NCBI RefSeq assembly: GCF_008364685.1
Contig: NZ_VTTL01000009.1
Location: forward strand, 186,001 to 250,000
Reading direction: 5' to 3'
Length of the DNA: 64,000 nt
DNA from: Xanthobacter oligotrophicus
GTDB taxonomy: Bacteria > Pseudomonadota > Alphaproteobacteria > Rhizobiales > Xanthobacteraceae
A model generated the notes under the pieces. The model worked only from the letters and a program-made list of their open reading frames with translations. It was not told the DNA's origin and did no database searches. Made by a program: the position numbers and the translations under genes. Of this stretch, positions 8,031 to 17,766 are shown piece by piece; the first letter of the stretch is position 1, and every line of letters starts with the position of its first letter.

Positions 8031-11000
8031 ATGGCTCAAGGCGTCACTGTAACTCAAAATACGGCTGCGAATTTTGTCTCATCTCTTGGTATAAATACTA
8101 AGGCTGGGACTTATTCGGACTCATATACAAATGCCAGTCTTGTAATTCACAGCCTCGACTATCTTGGAATATCGACTGTTCGGGATTCTTATACCGAATA
8201 CGGGCAGGCGAACCCGGTTCTCGATGCTCTGGCTAGTGCTGGTGTCAAGTTTGATTTTCGTGTCAACTACACGCTTCCGGCTTCCGGTAGTGCGGGCATA
8301 TCGGATTATATTGATGCGTTGAAGGAATTTGTCGCCGATCATCCCGGGAGCGTCATCGCCGTAGAGGGGATAAACGAGGCGAACATCGAGAGTTTCAGTT
8401 ATAATGGCGACTCTTCTGTTGCGGGTGCTGCGGCATTTCAGCGTGATTTATACCTGGCGATAAAGGCGACGCCGGAGCTTTCATCTGTTCTCGTCTATAA
8501 TCTTTCGATAGCTAATATGGATCCCAGCGTCTTTGCCGCGGTGGGGGATCTTGGTGCTTATTCCGACGCAGCAAACGCGCACGCCTATCCCAATACGGGC
8601 AAGTCGGTTGACGCGCAGATCGAGTCTGTGATTGCCCTTGCGCAATCCAATTCGAAGGGCGATCCGCTGGTCGTCACGGAGACCGGGTACACGACACTGG
8701 AGAATGCGGCGGGCGTAGGCGTCAACGAGGATGCCCAGGCCAAGCTGGTCTTGCAGAATTTGCTGGCGGCCTATGAAGATGGCTCCACTCAAACCTATCT
8801 CTACTCGCTGTTTGACGAGCCGAGCGTCGAGGCGACACGTGGGGCGAAGGAGGTCAGCTTTGGGATTTTCAATGCGGATGGCTCCCCCAAGGAGGCCGCA
8901 GTTGCAATTCATAACCTTACGACCATCCTGAATTTCGGCAACGACGGTAGTGCTTCGACTGCGACAGACACGGCCTTCACCTTGTCTGGTGCGTCGTCCA
9001 ATACGCATTCGATGATTCTGACCAAGTCAGGAGACGTCTACGACATCGTGCTTTGGCAGGATGTGACGGTCTGGAACGACGTTACCGATACCGAAATCGT
9101 CAATCCAACCACCCAGGTCACCGTGAATCTTGGGGAAACGGTGTCGAGCGTCAGGATCTACGATCCCCTGGGCGGGCTCGATCCCATCGCCACCTACACC
9201 AATGTCAGTTCCTTCACGGTTCCTCTCAGCGACCATCCCCTCATCATCGAGGTTGGTGCCAGCGAGGCTGTGCACGAGAAGGTCGTGATGAGCGCCGCAA
9301 GTCTCACGATGACTTCGGCTGATTTTGTCGCCCAGATGGATACGCTGGCGGGTGCAACAGGCCTTGAAACCATAACGCTCACGGGCAGTCACGAGCTTGC
9401 CGTTGCGTCGGTTGAGACGATGCAATACATCATCGCCAACTATGGAAGCCTGCTCAGCAAGATCGATGGAGGCTATACTTTCTCGGTCACCTATGGGCAG
9501 GCGACCTGGAGAAAGGAGCAGATATTCGACGCGAGCGGAAATCTCCAGACGCGCATTGATTATGGCGTGAGCAACGATGTTGTCGTCAGCAAGGTTGTGT
9601 ATGCCAATGATGGAACGGTCGATTATTACAACTATAATATCACCGGCCAGACCTATACATCTCAGCATGTGACTGTGAATGCCGCAGGCGTGACTATTCT
9701 GACCGAGCGGTTCCACGCTGACGGCACCCGGGACTATGTGCAGACGGTGGCAGCCGATGGCACCAAGGACACCGTCGTCTATAACAGCGTCGGCCAGAAG
9801 ACTTCGGACATCAGCCTGGCGACGGACGGCACGCGCACCACGCTGACCTATGATCCATCCTCGGGCTATCTCACCCAGTCGGTGTTGCAGGCAGCAAGCG
9901 GGGTAGTCACCACCAAGACCTTTACCGCCGGGGTGTTGATGCGCACCTCCGTGGCCAACACGGACGGCTCGGTCGACTATTACAACTACAACATCACTGG
10001 GCAGACCTACACGACGCAGCACCAGACGGTGAATGCGGCGGGCGTCACCGTGCTCACGGAGCGCTTCCACGCCGACGGCACCCGGGACTATGTGCAGACG
10101 GTGGCCGCTGATGGCACCAAGGACACGGTGACCTATAACGCCGCGGGTCAGAAGACCACGGACATCAACATCGCGACGGACGGCACGCGCACCACGCTGA
10201 CCTATGATCCCTCCTCGGGCTATCTCACCCAGTCGGTGTTGCAGGCCGCGGGTGGCGTGGTCACTACCAAGACTTATACCGCAGGCGTGTTGATGCGCAC
10301 AACCGTGGCGAACACGGACGGCTCGGTCGACTATTACAACTACAACATAACCGGCCAGACCTACACGACGCAGCACCAGACGGTGAATGCGGCGGGCGTC
10401 ACCGTACTCACGGAGCGGTTCCACGCTGACGGCACCCGGGACTATGTGCAGACGGTGGCAGCCGACGGCACCAAGGACACGGTGACCTATAACAGCGCCG
10501 GCCAGAAGACCTCGGATATCAGCCTGGCGACGGACGGCACGCGCACCACGCTGACCTATGATCCGTCCTCTGGCTATCTCACCCAGTCGCTGCTTCAGGC
10601 AGCAAGCGGCGTGGTCACCACCAAGACCTACACCGCGGGCGTGTTGATGCGCACCACCGTGGCCAACACGGACGGATCGGTCGATTATTACAACTACAAC
10701 ATCACCGGGCAGACCTATACTACGCAGCACCAGACGGTGAATGCGGCGGGCGTCACCGTGCTCACGGAGCGGTTCCATTCGGACGGCACCCGGGACTATG
10801 TGCAGACGCTGGCCGCCGATGGCACCAAGGATACGGTGACCTACAACAGCGCCGGCCAGAAGACCTCGGATATCAGCCTGGCGACCGACGGCACGCGCAC
10901 CACGCTGACCTATGATCCGTCCTCGGGCAATCTCACCCAGTCGCTGCTTCAGGCGGCAAGCGGGGTGGTCACCACCAAGACCTACACCGCCGGGGTGTTG

Positions 11001-13781
11001 ATGCGCACAACCGTGGCGAACACGGACGGCTCGGTCGATTATTACTACTACAACATCACCGGGCAGACCTACACGACGCAGCACCAGACAGTGAATGCGG
11101 CGGGCGTCACCGTGCTCACGGAGCGCTTCCACGTCGACGGCACCCGGGACTATGTGCAGACGGTGGCCGCTGACGGCACCAAGGACACCGTCACCTACAA
11201 CAGCGCGGGCCAGAAGACCACGGACATCAGCGTCGCGGCGGACGGCTCACTGACGACACTTACCTATGATCCGTCCTCGGGCTATCTCACCCAGTCGGTG
11301 CTGCAGGCAGCAAGCGGGGTGGTCACTACCAAGACCTACACGGCCGGGGTGTTGATGCGCACCACCGTGGCGAACACGGACGGCTCGGTCGACTATTACA
11401 ATTACAACATCACCGGGCAGACTTACACGACGCAGCACCAGACAGTGAATGCGGCGGGCGTCACCATTCTGACCGAGCGGTTCCACGCCGACGGCACTCC
11501 GGACTATGTGCAGACGGTGGCCGCTGACGGCACCAAGGACACCGTCACCTACAACAGCGCGGGCCAGAAGACCTCGGACATCAACGTCGCGGCGGACGGC
11601 TCACTGACGACACTCACCTATGATCCGTCCTCGGGCTATCTCACCCAGTCGGTGCTGCAGGCAGCAAGCGGCGTGGTCACCACCAAGACCTACACCGCGG
11701 GCGTGTTGATGCGCACCTCCGTAGCGAACACGGACGGCTCGGTCGACTATTACAACTACAACATCACCGGCCAGACCTACACGACGCAGCACCAGACAGT
11801 GAATGCGGCGGGCGTCACAGTGCTCACGGAGCGGTTCCATTCGGACGGCACCCGGGACTATGTGCAGACGGTGGCCGCTGACGGCACCAAGGACACGGTG
11901 ACCTACAACGCCGCGGGCCAGAAGACCTCGGACATCAGCCTTGCGACCGACGGCACGCGCACCACTCTGACCTATGATCCGTCCTCGGGCTATCTCACCC
12001 AGTCGGTGCTGCAGGCGGCAAGCGGCGTGGTCACCACCAAGACCTACACCGCGGGCGTGTTGATGCGCACCTCCGTGGCGAACACGGACGGCTCGGTTGA
12101 CTATTACAACTACAACATCACCGGGCAGACCTATACGACGCAGCACCAGACAGTGAATGCCGCAGGCGTCACCGTTCTGACCGAGCGCTTCCACGCTGAC
12201 GGCACCCGGGACTATGTGCAGACGGTGGCGACCGACGGTACCAAGGACACGGTCAACTACAACAGCGCGGGCCAGAAGACCACGGACACCATCATTGCGA
12301 CCGACGGCACACGCACCACGCTGACCTATGATCCGTCCTCGGGCAATCTCACCCAGTCGGTGTTGCAGGCAGCGAGCGGCGTGGTCACCACCAAGACCTA
12401 CACCGCCGGGGTGTTGACGCGGACAGTGGTGGCGAACACGGATGGCTCGGTCGATTATTACTACTACAACATCACCGGCCAGACCTATACGTCGCAGCAC
12501 CTGACGATGAATGCGGCGGGCGTGACCGTGCTCACCGAGCGCTTCCACGCCGACGGCACCCGGGACTATGTGCAGACGCTGGCCGCCAACGGCACCAAGG
12601 ACACGGTCAACTACAACAGCGCGGGCCAGAAGACGACGGACACCATCATTGCGACCGACGGCACGCGCACCACGCTGACCTACGATCCCTCCTCCGGCAA
12701 TCTCACCCAGTCGGTGTTGCAGGCAGCAAGCGGCGTGGTCACCACCAAGACCTACACCGCCGGTGTGTTGACGCGCACGGTGGTGGCGAACACCGACGCT
12801 TCGGTCGATTATTACTATTACAACATCACCGGCCAGACCTATACGTCGCAGCACCTGACGATAAATGCGGCGGGCGTCACCGTGCTCACCGAGCGCTTCC
12901 ACTCGGACGGCACCCGGGACTATGTGCAGACGGTGGCCGCCAACGGCACCAAGGACACGGTCAACTACAACAGCGCGGGCCAGAAGACGACGGACACCAT
13001 CGTTACAACGGACGGCTCGCGCACCACGCTGACCTATGATCCGTCCTCTGGCAATCTCACCCAGTCGGTGGTCCAGGATACAAGCGGTACGGTGACCAAG
13101 ACCTACACCACCGGCGTGCTGATGAAGACGGTCGAGCAGCACACGGACGGCACGATCGACTATTACAACTACAACATCACAGGCCAGACCTACACAACCC
13201 AGCACCAGAAGACGACGGCCAGCGGGAGCATTCTGGAGATCGACCGCTACCATGCCGACGGCACGTTCGATTATGTCGAGATCCGCCATACGGACGGTTC
13301 GAAGGATGTCTCGAACTACACCAGCACGGGCGCATTGCTGAACCATTCGGCCATCCAGGCGAACGGTTCAAGGGTGGTCGACAACTATCTGCAGGACGGA
13401 ACCGGAGATATTCGCCACGACACCTACGACACGGCGCTGAACCTCCTGATCCGCGACTACGAGCACACTGACGGAACCCACACGATCTATTCCTATGGGA
13501 ACAATCAGGTGCTCGATGGTGGGGTGCAGAACGACACCTTCTATTTCCGCAATACGACCGGTGGCACCCTGCATTACGATGGTGGCAACGATACTGTGCT
13601 CAACTTCGACACCAGCGGTGGGCACATCGTCATCGACAGCAAGCTTGCCCACAGCACCAGCGACCTGACGATCACCCAGACCGGCAGCGACGTCACCATA
13701 ACCATCGATGCGCACGATACGATCGTGCTGAAGGCGACCACGGTCGCCAACGTGCATCTTGATGCGTTCAGCTTCGTCTGA
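8031..13781 (+). CDS. Giant modular secreted glycosidase: GH-A-like domain, ten 118-residue repeats, RTX-like C-terminus
   Basis: A protein of 1916 residues from the ATG at 8031, chosen because GGAAGGAG lies 8 bases upstream; the open frame extends 31 codons further without support. Residues 1-310 look like a clan GH-A TIM barrel, with candidate acid/base E116 in EGINEAN and nucleophile E217 in VVTETGY. Residues 310-440 look like a beta-sandwich, and 440-530 form a linker domain. Residues 531-1710 are ten units of 118 residues with YD/RHS-like strands (TYDPSSGYLTQ, VDYYNYNITGQTYTTQH). The end has GGVQNDTFYF and YDGGNDTVLNF and finishes in FSFV, resembling a type I secretion target. There is no N-terminal signal peptide. 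It probably cuts or binds the local exopolysaccharide; the substrate is unknown, and no type I exporter is in this window. Confidence 0.8.
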   Translation: MAQGVTVTQNTAANFVSSLGINTKAGTYSDSYTNASLVIHSLDYLGISTVRDSYTEYGQANPVLDALASAGVKFDFRVNYTLPASGSAGISDYIDALKEFVADHPGSVIAVEGINEANIESFSYNGDSSVAGAAAFQRDLYLAIKATPELSSVLVYNLSIANMDPSVFAAVGDLGAYSDAANAHAYPNTGKSVDAQIESVIALAQSNSKGDPLVVTETGYTTLENAAGVGVNEDAQAKLVLQNLLAAYEDGSTQTYLYSLFDEPSVEATRGAKEVSFGIFNADGSPKEAAVAIHNLTTILNFGNDGSASTATDTAFTLSGASSNTHSMILTKSGDVYDIVLWQDVTVWNDVTDTEIVNPTTQVTVNLGETVSSVRIYDPLGGLDPIATYTNVSSFTVPLSDHPLIIEVGASEAVHEKVVMSAASLTMTSADFVAQMDTLAGATGLETITLTGSHELAVASVETMQYIIANYGSLLSKIDGGYTFSVTYGQATWRKEQIFDASGNLQTRIDYGVSNDVVVSKVVYANDGTVDYYNYNITGQTYTSQHVTVNAAGVTILTERFHADGTRDYVQTVAADGTKDTVVYNSVGQKTSDISLATDGTRTTLTYDPSSGYLTQSVLQAASGVVTTKTFTAGVLMRTSVANTDGSVDYYNYNITGQTYTTQHQTVNAAGVTVLTERFHADGTRDYVQTVAADGTKDTVTYNAAGQKTTDINIATDGTRTTLTYDPSSGYLTQSVLQAAGGVVTTKTYTAGVLMRTTVANTDGSVDYYNYNITGQTYTTQHQTVNAAGVTVLTERFHADGTRDYVQTVAADGTKDTVTYNSAGQKTSDISLATDGTRTTLTYDPSSGYLTQSLLQAASGVVTTKTYTAGVLMRTTVANTDGSVDYYNYNITGQTYTTQHQTVNAAGVTVLTERFHSDGTRDYVQTLAADGTKDTVTYNSAGQKTSDISLATDGTRTTLTYDPSSGNLTQSLLQAASGVVTTKTYTAGVLMRTTVANTDGSVDYYYYNITGQTYTTQHQTVNAAGVTVLTERFHVDGTRDYVQTVAADGTKDTVTYNSAGQKTTDISVAADGSLTTLTYDPSSGYLTQSVLQAASGVVTTKTYTAGVLMRTTVANTDGSVDYYNYNITGQTYTTQHQTVNAAGVTILTERFHADGTPDYVQTVAADGTKDTVTYNSAGQKTSDINVAADGSLTTLTYDPSSGYLTQSVLQAASGVVTTKTYTAGVLMRTSVANTDGSVDYYNYNITGQTYTTQHQTVNAAGVTVLTERFHSDGTRDYVQTVAADGTKDTVTYNAAGQKTSDISLATDGTRTTLTYDPSSGYLTQSVLQAASGVVTTKTYTAGVLMRTSVANTDGSVDYYNYNITGQTYTTQHQTVNAAGVTVLTERFHADGTRDYVQTVATDGTKDTVNYNSAGQKTTDTIIATDGTRTTLTYDPSSGNLTQSVLQAASGVVTTKTYTAGVLTRTVVANTDGSVDYYYYNITGQTYTSQHLTMNAAGVTVLTERFHADGTRDYVQTLAANGTKDTVNYNSAGQKTTDTIIATDGTRTTLTYDPSSGNLTQSVLQAASGVVTTKTYTAGVLTRTVVANTDASVDYYYYNITGQTYTSQHLTINAAGVTVLTERFHSDGTRDYVQTVAANGTKDTVNYNSAGQKTTDTIVTTDGSRTTLTYDPSSGNLTQSVVQDTSGTVTKTYTTGVLMKTVEQHTDGTIDYYNYNITGQTYTTQHQKTTASGSILEIDRYHADGTFDYVEIRHTDGSKDVSNYTSTGALLNHSAIQANGSRVVDNYLQDGTGDIRHDTYDTALNLLIRDYEHTDGTHTIYSYGNNQVLDGGVQNDTFYFRNTTGGTLHYDGGNDTVLNFDTSGGHIVIDSKLAHSTSDLTITQTGSDVTITIDAHDTIVLKATTVANVHLDAFSFV
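9621..13160 (+). repeat. Ten tandem 354-bp coding repeats
   Basis: The marker CAGACG within the repeat recurs at 9741, 10095, 10449, 10803, 11157, 11511, 11865, 12219, 12573 and 12927, exactly 354 bases apart each time. One unit encodes 118 residues with four DGT/DGS turns spaced 37, 12, 23 and 46 residues apart. The units differ by only a few residues (for example DGTPDY in unit six). The last unit is one codon short, and a degenerate half-unit follows. The array lies wholly inside the giant glycosidase gene. Confidence 0.95.
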
Positions 13782-13860
13782 GGCTGGTTCGCGCCTCCGC
13801 CGACTTGGCGGGTCATCCAAGTGGTCCCGCGTCGCCGCTGTCGGCGCGGGACAGCCGGCC

Positions 13861-13963
13861 AGAGCGCTTTCCGTTCGCCTTGGCTCACGGCAATCGCTCT
13901 AAATTCTTGTGTTGACGCGTTTTTTCGCGCGAACCGGCATCCGCTTCGCTCGAAAACGCTCTA
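13861..13963. repeat. Dispersed hairpin repeat, copy 1 (possible bidirectional terminator)
   Basis: An imperfect inverted repeat (arms 13861-13874 and 13887-13900, 12 of 14 pairing, 12-base loop) is followed by a conserved segment with GTTGACGCG, GCGAACCGG and CTTCGCTCGAAAACGCTCT. The same arrangement recurs at 46649-46753. It lies between the convergent glycosidase genes and ends within a few bases of the stop codon of the minus-strand one. Confidence 0.8.
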
Positions 13964-13964
13964 A

Positions 13965-15338
13965 TCACGGTGTTTGACTGACCTCGATCGTGACGTTTGC
14001 GGCGTCGAGGTCGATGATGACCGGCTCGGGGCCGAGCGCGATGGTGTTGGATGCCGAAGCGGGCACAGCATTGCAGAGGGCTTTCGTCCGCGTCGTCTCG
14101 CTCCCCGGGAGTCGCAAGATGCCCCTGGTTTCTGCCCGGGTGGTCCAGCCGACAAGGCGGATGCCCTGAGGTGTGGTGGCCTGGAGGATGAAGACATCCC
14201 GGAACGGCCGCTCCAGCCGAAAGGCGGTTGTCCCCTTGATGAGCTTGATCGCCTCCCGGACCGCACAGGCCGCGGGCTTCGGGTTGAAGTCGTAGTCATA
14301 GAGGCCGAAATTGTCTTCGAGCTCGTCGGGGTTGCGGCCCTGGTCCTTGAGTTGGTAGATCCAGGCGCCCTTCATCCACGGCGTGGCGGCGGACCACAGC
14401 AGGACCTGCGCGATATTGTCGGCAGCCGCTGTCTGGGTGATCACGCAGGGGCGGCGCGCCGTGGGCCAACCGAATTCAGTGAGATAGATCGGAACGTCGG
14501 CCCCGGTCTGCGTCCGCAGCCGGCTCTGAAGGTCGCCGAGCCGGTCGACAATGTCGGTGGCGTTGCGCGTGCGCACGTCCGGCTCGCAGTGGTTGTATTG
14601 ATGCACCGAGAGGCCGGATGCATTCTTGATCGCGCCATCGCGCACGATGGCCTGGGTCCAAGCCCAGCCGGGATCGACGCCGGCGGCGCCCGACAAGAGG
14701 GTGAGTGCGGGCTCGCTGGTGCGCAGCGCAGCGATGGTGGTGCGGGCGAGGGCTGAATAATGCGCGGCGGCACGCGGATCTGAATCCGGGCCGACTCCCA
14801 CCAGCCACGGCGGGCGCTGGCCGCTGGTGAGGTTCCATTCGTTCCAGATTTCGAACATGGGATTGAGGGGCCGGGTCGCCGCGGCCGCGCGCACGGCGAA
14901 ATCGGCGAATGCCGCGCGGCCCGCCTCGTTCATGGGCTTCACGCCACCGGCCACGGCCGGATTGGAGTGGGAGAGGATCAGGAGCGGGCGGGCCTTGGTG
15001 AGCTTCATGAAATCGAAGAGCCGCGTCGGCCGCAGCGTGCCAGGCGGAGTGCCCGGGGCGTCGAACACGGGCCACGCCAGGTCATCGCGAAACGAATCGA
15101 AGCCGACCTCGTCCACGAGCTGGGCTGTCTTCGAGGGCACGTAATTGTATTCGCCGCCGATGCCGAAATGGACACAGATCCCGACGACGAGGGGATCCGG
15201 GCGGGGCGTGAGCGGGGCGCGGCTGAAGGTCACCGTCTTCATATCGGCGCTATTGGCCGCGCCGGTGAGGCCGGTCACCGTGAGGCCAAGGGTCAGCAGG
15301 GCGACCTGAACGCCCGAAAGGAAGCTTTTGCGCATCAT
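13965..15338 (-). CDS. Exported glycoside hydrolase, PslG/GH39-like
   Basis: A 457-residue protein from the ATG at 15338, selected because GGGAGGA precedes it and a signal peptide follows (MMRKSFLSGV..., likely cleavage after AANSA). The mature part is a clan GH-A TIM barrel with acid/base E167 in EIWNEWN, nucleophile E288 in YLTEFGWPT and the barrel motif SVHQYNH. A C-terminal beta domain follows. This is the layout of PslG-type endoglycosidases, which sit in polysaccharide operons and trim the polymer in the periplasm. It is convergent with the giant glycosidase. The exact linkage cleaved is unknown. Confidence 0.82.
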   Translation of the reverse strand: MMRKSFLSGVQVALLTLGLTVTGLTGAANSADMKTVTFSRAPLTPRPDPLVVGICVHFGIGGEYNYVPSKTAQLVDEVGFDSFRDDLAWPVFDAPGTPPGTLRPTRLFDFMKLTKARPLLILSHSNPAVAGGVKPMNEAGRAAFADFAVRAAAATRPLNPMFEIWNEWNLTSGQRPPWLVGVGPDSDPRAAAHYSALARTTIAALRTSEPALTLLSGAAGVDPGWAWTQAIVRDGAIKNASGLSVHQYNHCEPDVRTRNATDIVDRLGDLQSRLRTQTGADVPIYLTEFGWPTARRPCVITQTAAADNIAQVLLWSAATPWMKGAWIYQLKDQGRNPDELEDNFGLYDYDFNPKPAACAVREAIKLIKGTTAFRLERPFRDVFILQATTPQGIRLVGWTTRAETRGILRLPGSETTRTKALCNAVPASASNTIALGPEPVIIDLDAANVTIEVSQTP

Positions 15339-15486
15339 CCCCGTCCTCCCTGCAAGGCTCCGCCCCCTATGCCTCACCCCCTCCTTGCGGTTGGGGATGG
15401 GGCATAGCAAGGCGACCAGAGGCAGGCGTTTCAGCGGCGGGGGCGGCGTTGCGGCCGTCCCGGGCTGATGCGGTCGCGGTCCGGGA

Positions 15487-16491
15487 TCAATAGTGTTCCT
15501 GGTACCACTCCGCGAACCGGCGCACGCCCACCTCGATTTCGATCTGCGGCTTGAAGCCGGTCAGGGCCACCAGCAGCTCGGGGGCGGCGAACGTGCGCGG
15601 CACGTCGCCCTGCTGCATGGGCAGCATCTTGCGCACCGCCGGCTTGCCCAGGCTCTCTTCGATGGTTTCGACAAAGCGCATCAGCGCCACCGGCTGGCCG
15701 CCGCCGATATTGACCACGCGGAAGGGCGCGTGATGCGACAGGGTGTCGATGACGCCATCGGCGGTGACCCGGTTGGCCTCCTCCGGAGGAACCGCCGTCA
15801 GCCGCACGATGCCTTCGATGAGGTCGTCGATATAGGTGAAATCCCGGCTCATCTTGCCTTCGCCGTAGATTTCGATGGGCCGGTCGTTGCGGATGGCGTC
15901 CACGAACTTGAACAGCGCCATGTCCGGTCGTCCCCACGGCCCGTAGACGGTGAAGAAGCGGAAGGCCGTGGTCGGCACCTTGTGGAGGTGGGAATAGCTG
16001 TGCGCCATCACCTCCATGGATTTCTTGGTGGCCGCATAGATGGTCATGGGCTCGTCGGCCTTGTCGCTCTCGGCGAACGGGACCTTTTCGTTCGAGCCGT
16101 AGACGGACGAGGTGGATGCGAGCAGCAGGTGCTTCGGTTTGAACCGAGACGCAAGGTCGATGACGTTGAAGGATCCAACGAGGTTGGAATCGATATAGGA
16201 GCGGGGATTCTCCAGGCTGTAGCGCACCCCGGCCTGAGCCGCGAGGTGCACGATCACGTCCGGCTCGGCGAGCTCGGCGGCCTTCTCCAGCGCATCCTGG
16301 TCCTCGAGCGCCGCAATCACCGCCTTGAAGCCGTTGGATCGCGCGAGTATGGCGTGCCGCTTTTCTTTCAATGCAACGTCGTAATACTTGGTCATGCCAT
16401 CGTAGCCGACGACAAAATGGCCCTCGTCGAGCAGCCGCTTCGCCAAGTGAAATCCGATGAAGCCTGCAGTGCCAGTAATAAGATACCGCAT
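15487..16491 (-). CDS. UDP-glucuronate 4-epimerase-like NAD-dependent epimerase
   Basis: A 334-residue extended SDR enzyme. The NAD loop [14 protein letters not shown] is at the N-terminus. [12 protein letters not shown], the catalytic YAATKKSME (YxxxK) and the downstream [15 protein letters not shown] with [10 protein letters not shown] match the family that interconverts UDP-glucuronate and UDP-galacturonate. The product would feed an acidic sugar into the exopolysaccharide made by the cluster. The length is normal for the family. The stop lies about 150 bp from the start of the PslG-like gene, on the same strand. Confidence 0.88.
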   Translation of the reverse strand: MRYLITGTAGFIGFHLAKRLLDEGHFVVGYDGMTKYYDVALKEKRHAILARSNGFKAVIAALEDQDALEKAAELAEPDVIVHLAAQAGVRYSLENPRSYIDSNLVGSFNVIDLASRFKPKHLLLASTSSVYGSNEKVPFAESDKADEPMTIYAATKKSMEVMAHSYSHLHKVPTTAFRFFTVYGPWGRPDMALFKFVDAIRNDRPIEIYGEGKMSRDFTYIDDLIEGIVRLTAVPPEEANRVTADGVIDTLSHHAPFRVVNIGGGQPVALMRFVETIEESLGKPAVRKMLPMQQGDVPRTFAAPELLVALTGFKPQIEIEVGVRRFAEWYQEHY

Positions 16492-17155
16492 CCGATTCCC
16501 TCAATGCGGGGCGGATTGGCCTCATTCAGCCCCCGATGGCCCGCCTCGCTTCACGCTTACCGCACTGCACACAGCCATGTCTACCGCGGAGAACGACGGG
16601 AAGATGGGGCAATTGCAACCCTGTGGCGCCATGGCTGCACCTGCTCGTTCGACCAGCTCCGAGGCGAGGCGACGCCGAGCTTCCGCAGGGCGAGGGCTTC
16701 GTAATATGGATGTTTATCAATGTTATAGAGGGTTCTCCCAACGGCAGGTGCTGTCGGGACTGCCGCCCCGAGGGCTGTTGAATCCGGGCGGGGTTGCGGT
16801 TTGGGCAGCCCACCGCTTTCGCTGCGCCGGCTTATGCTTGATCCGTCCTGCCGGACGCGTGGGGCCAATTTGATCCCATGAGAAACTCGCCGAAGGTGGC
16901 TTGTCTGGCCCGTTCCCGTTTCGAAAGCATTTTCCAAATATATGAGATAGAATAATTTTTCGCTCTATGAGGCTGGGCAGGGCATTCGGCACGCGATGCT
17001 GCGTTGCGAAGCGGGGAAGCGCCCGCCCTGAGCTATGCTGCACTGCGGGCCGTTTCATGCTATCGCAGAGGTCAATCTAGATCACGCTTTCCGGGTTCCC
17101 GTTGGCCAGTACGTCTGCATGTCCGAGCGCGCGTTTTTCGCAGGAAAGGAAGAGT
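16492..17155. promoter_or_regulatory. Gene-free divergent region between epimerase and acetyltransferase
   Basis: About 660 bases with no believable gene on either strand. An AT-rich patch at 16921-16970 includes GCATTTTCCAA (16927-16937), one mismatch from the motif seen upstream of other exopolysaccharide genes. Divergent promoters are expected here. Confidence 0.45.
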
Positions 17156-17746
17156 ATGACCGCTTTGGAAACCCCCCTGCAGAAAATCAAAGCTGATCTT
17201 CGTCACTACGCGTCTTCAGAACGCAGAGGCGTGTCTATTGCCTTCGTCTTTCGCATGTTTCTTCTGACGCCCGGGTTTCAGTTCGTGTTCGCGAACCGGC
17301 TTCAGGAGATTGTTATCCGCATCCCGGTCGTCGGCCGTTTGTTGCGTCGCATCATCTGGTGGGCGACCTGCTTGATCTTCAGCTCGGAGATCGCGCTCGC
17401 CGCCAAGGTCGGCGGCGGCCTCTACGTGCCCCATCCCTACGGCATCGTCGTCGGCTCAGCCACGATCGGCCGGAACCTGAGTCTGCTGCAGAATGTGACC
17501 ATCGGTCACAAGAATTTGGACGATCTGTACGACCCGGTGATCGAGGACGATGTGCAGATCTCTGCGGGTGCAGTGCTGCTTGGTCCCATCACCATCGGCG
17601 AGGGCGCGGTCATCGGCGCCAACTCCGTCGTGCTGAAGGACGTTCCGGCAGGTGGCCTGGCCATCGGAATTCCGGCGCGGATCATTCCCGCAGCCGCGCC
17701 CTCGGTCGCGACCGAGGGCGATCCCCTCGTCGCCTCCGCCCTCTGA
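17156..17746 (+). CDS. Serine acetyltransferase-like O-acetyltransferase
   Basis: A 196-residue hexapeptide-repeat acetyltransferase. The ATG at 17156 is preceded by AGGAAAGGAAG. The N-terminal helical part (LETPLQKIKADLRHY) is like that of CysE-related proteins. The C-terminal left-handed beta-helix shows GGGLYVPHPYGIVVG, NVTIGHKN, GAVLLGPITIGEGAVIG and the closing NSVVLKDVPAGGLAIGIPA. In polysaccharide clusters this family transfers acetyl from acetyl-CoA to sugar hydroxyls. It is an intact relative of the broken gene at 3834-4387, so it may cover that role. It is followed after 20 bp by a glycosyltransferase. Confidence 0.87.
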   Translation: MTALETPLQKIKADLRHYASSERRGVSIAFVFRMFLLTPGFQFVFANRLQEIVIRIPVVGRLLRRIIWWATCLIFSSEIALAAKVGGGLYVPHPYGIVVGSATIGRNLSLLQNVTIGHKNLDDLYDPVIEDDVQISAGAVLLGPITIGEGAVIGANSVVLKDVPAGGLAIGIPARIIPAAAPSVATEGDPLVASAL

Positions 17747-17766
17747 TCGCAGCGGCGGGCCGGACC

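Noticed and set aside
9621-13160. Regular repeats considered as a CRISPR array
   Set aside because: The period is 354 bases with no unique spacers, and the repeats are in frame within a protein gene.
9027-13346. Long minus-strand open frames (701, 79 and 581 codons) opposite the repeat array
   Set aside because: They are shadows of the 354-bp repeats: low-complexity Arg/Gly/Val-rich translations, no ribosome sites, and the plus-strand protein explains the DNA.
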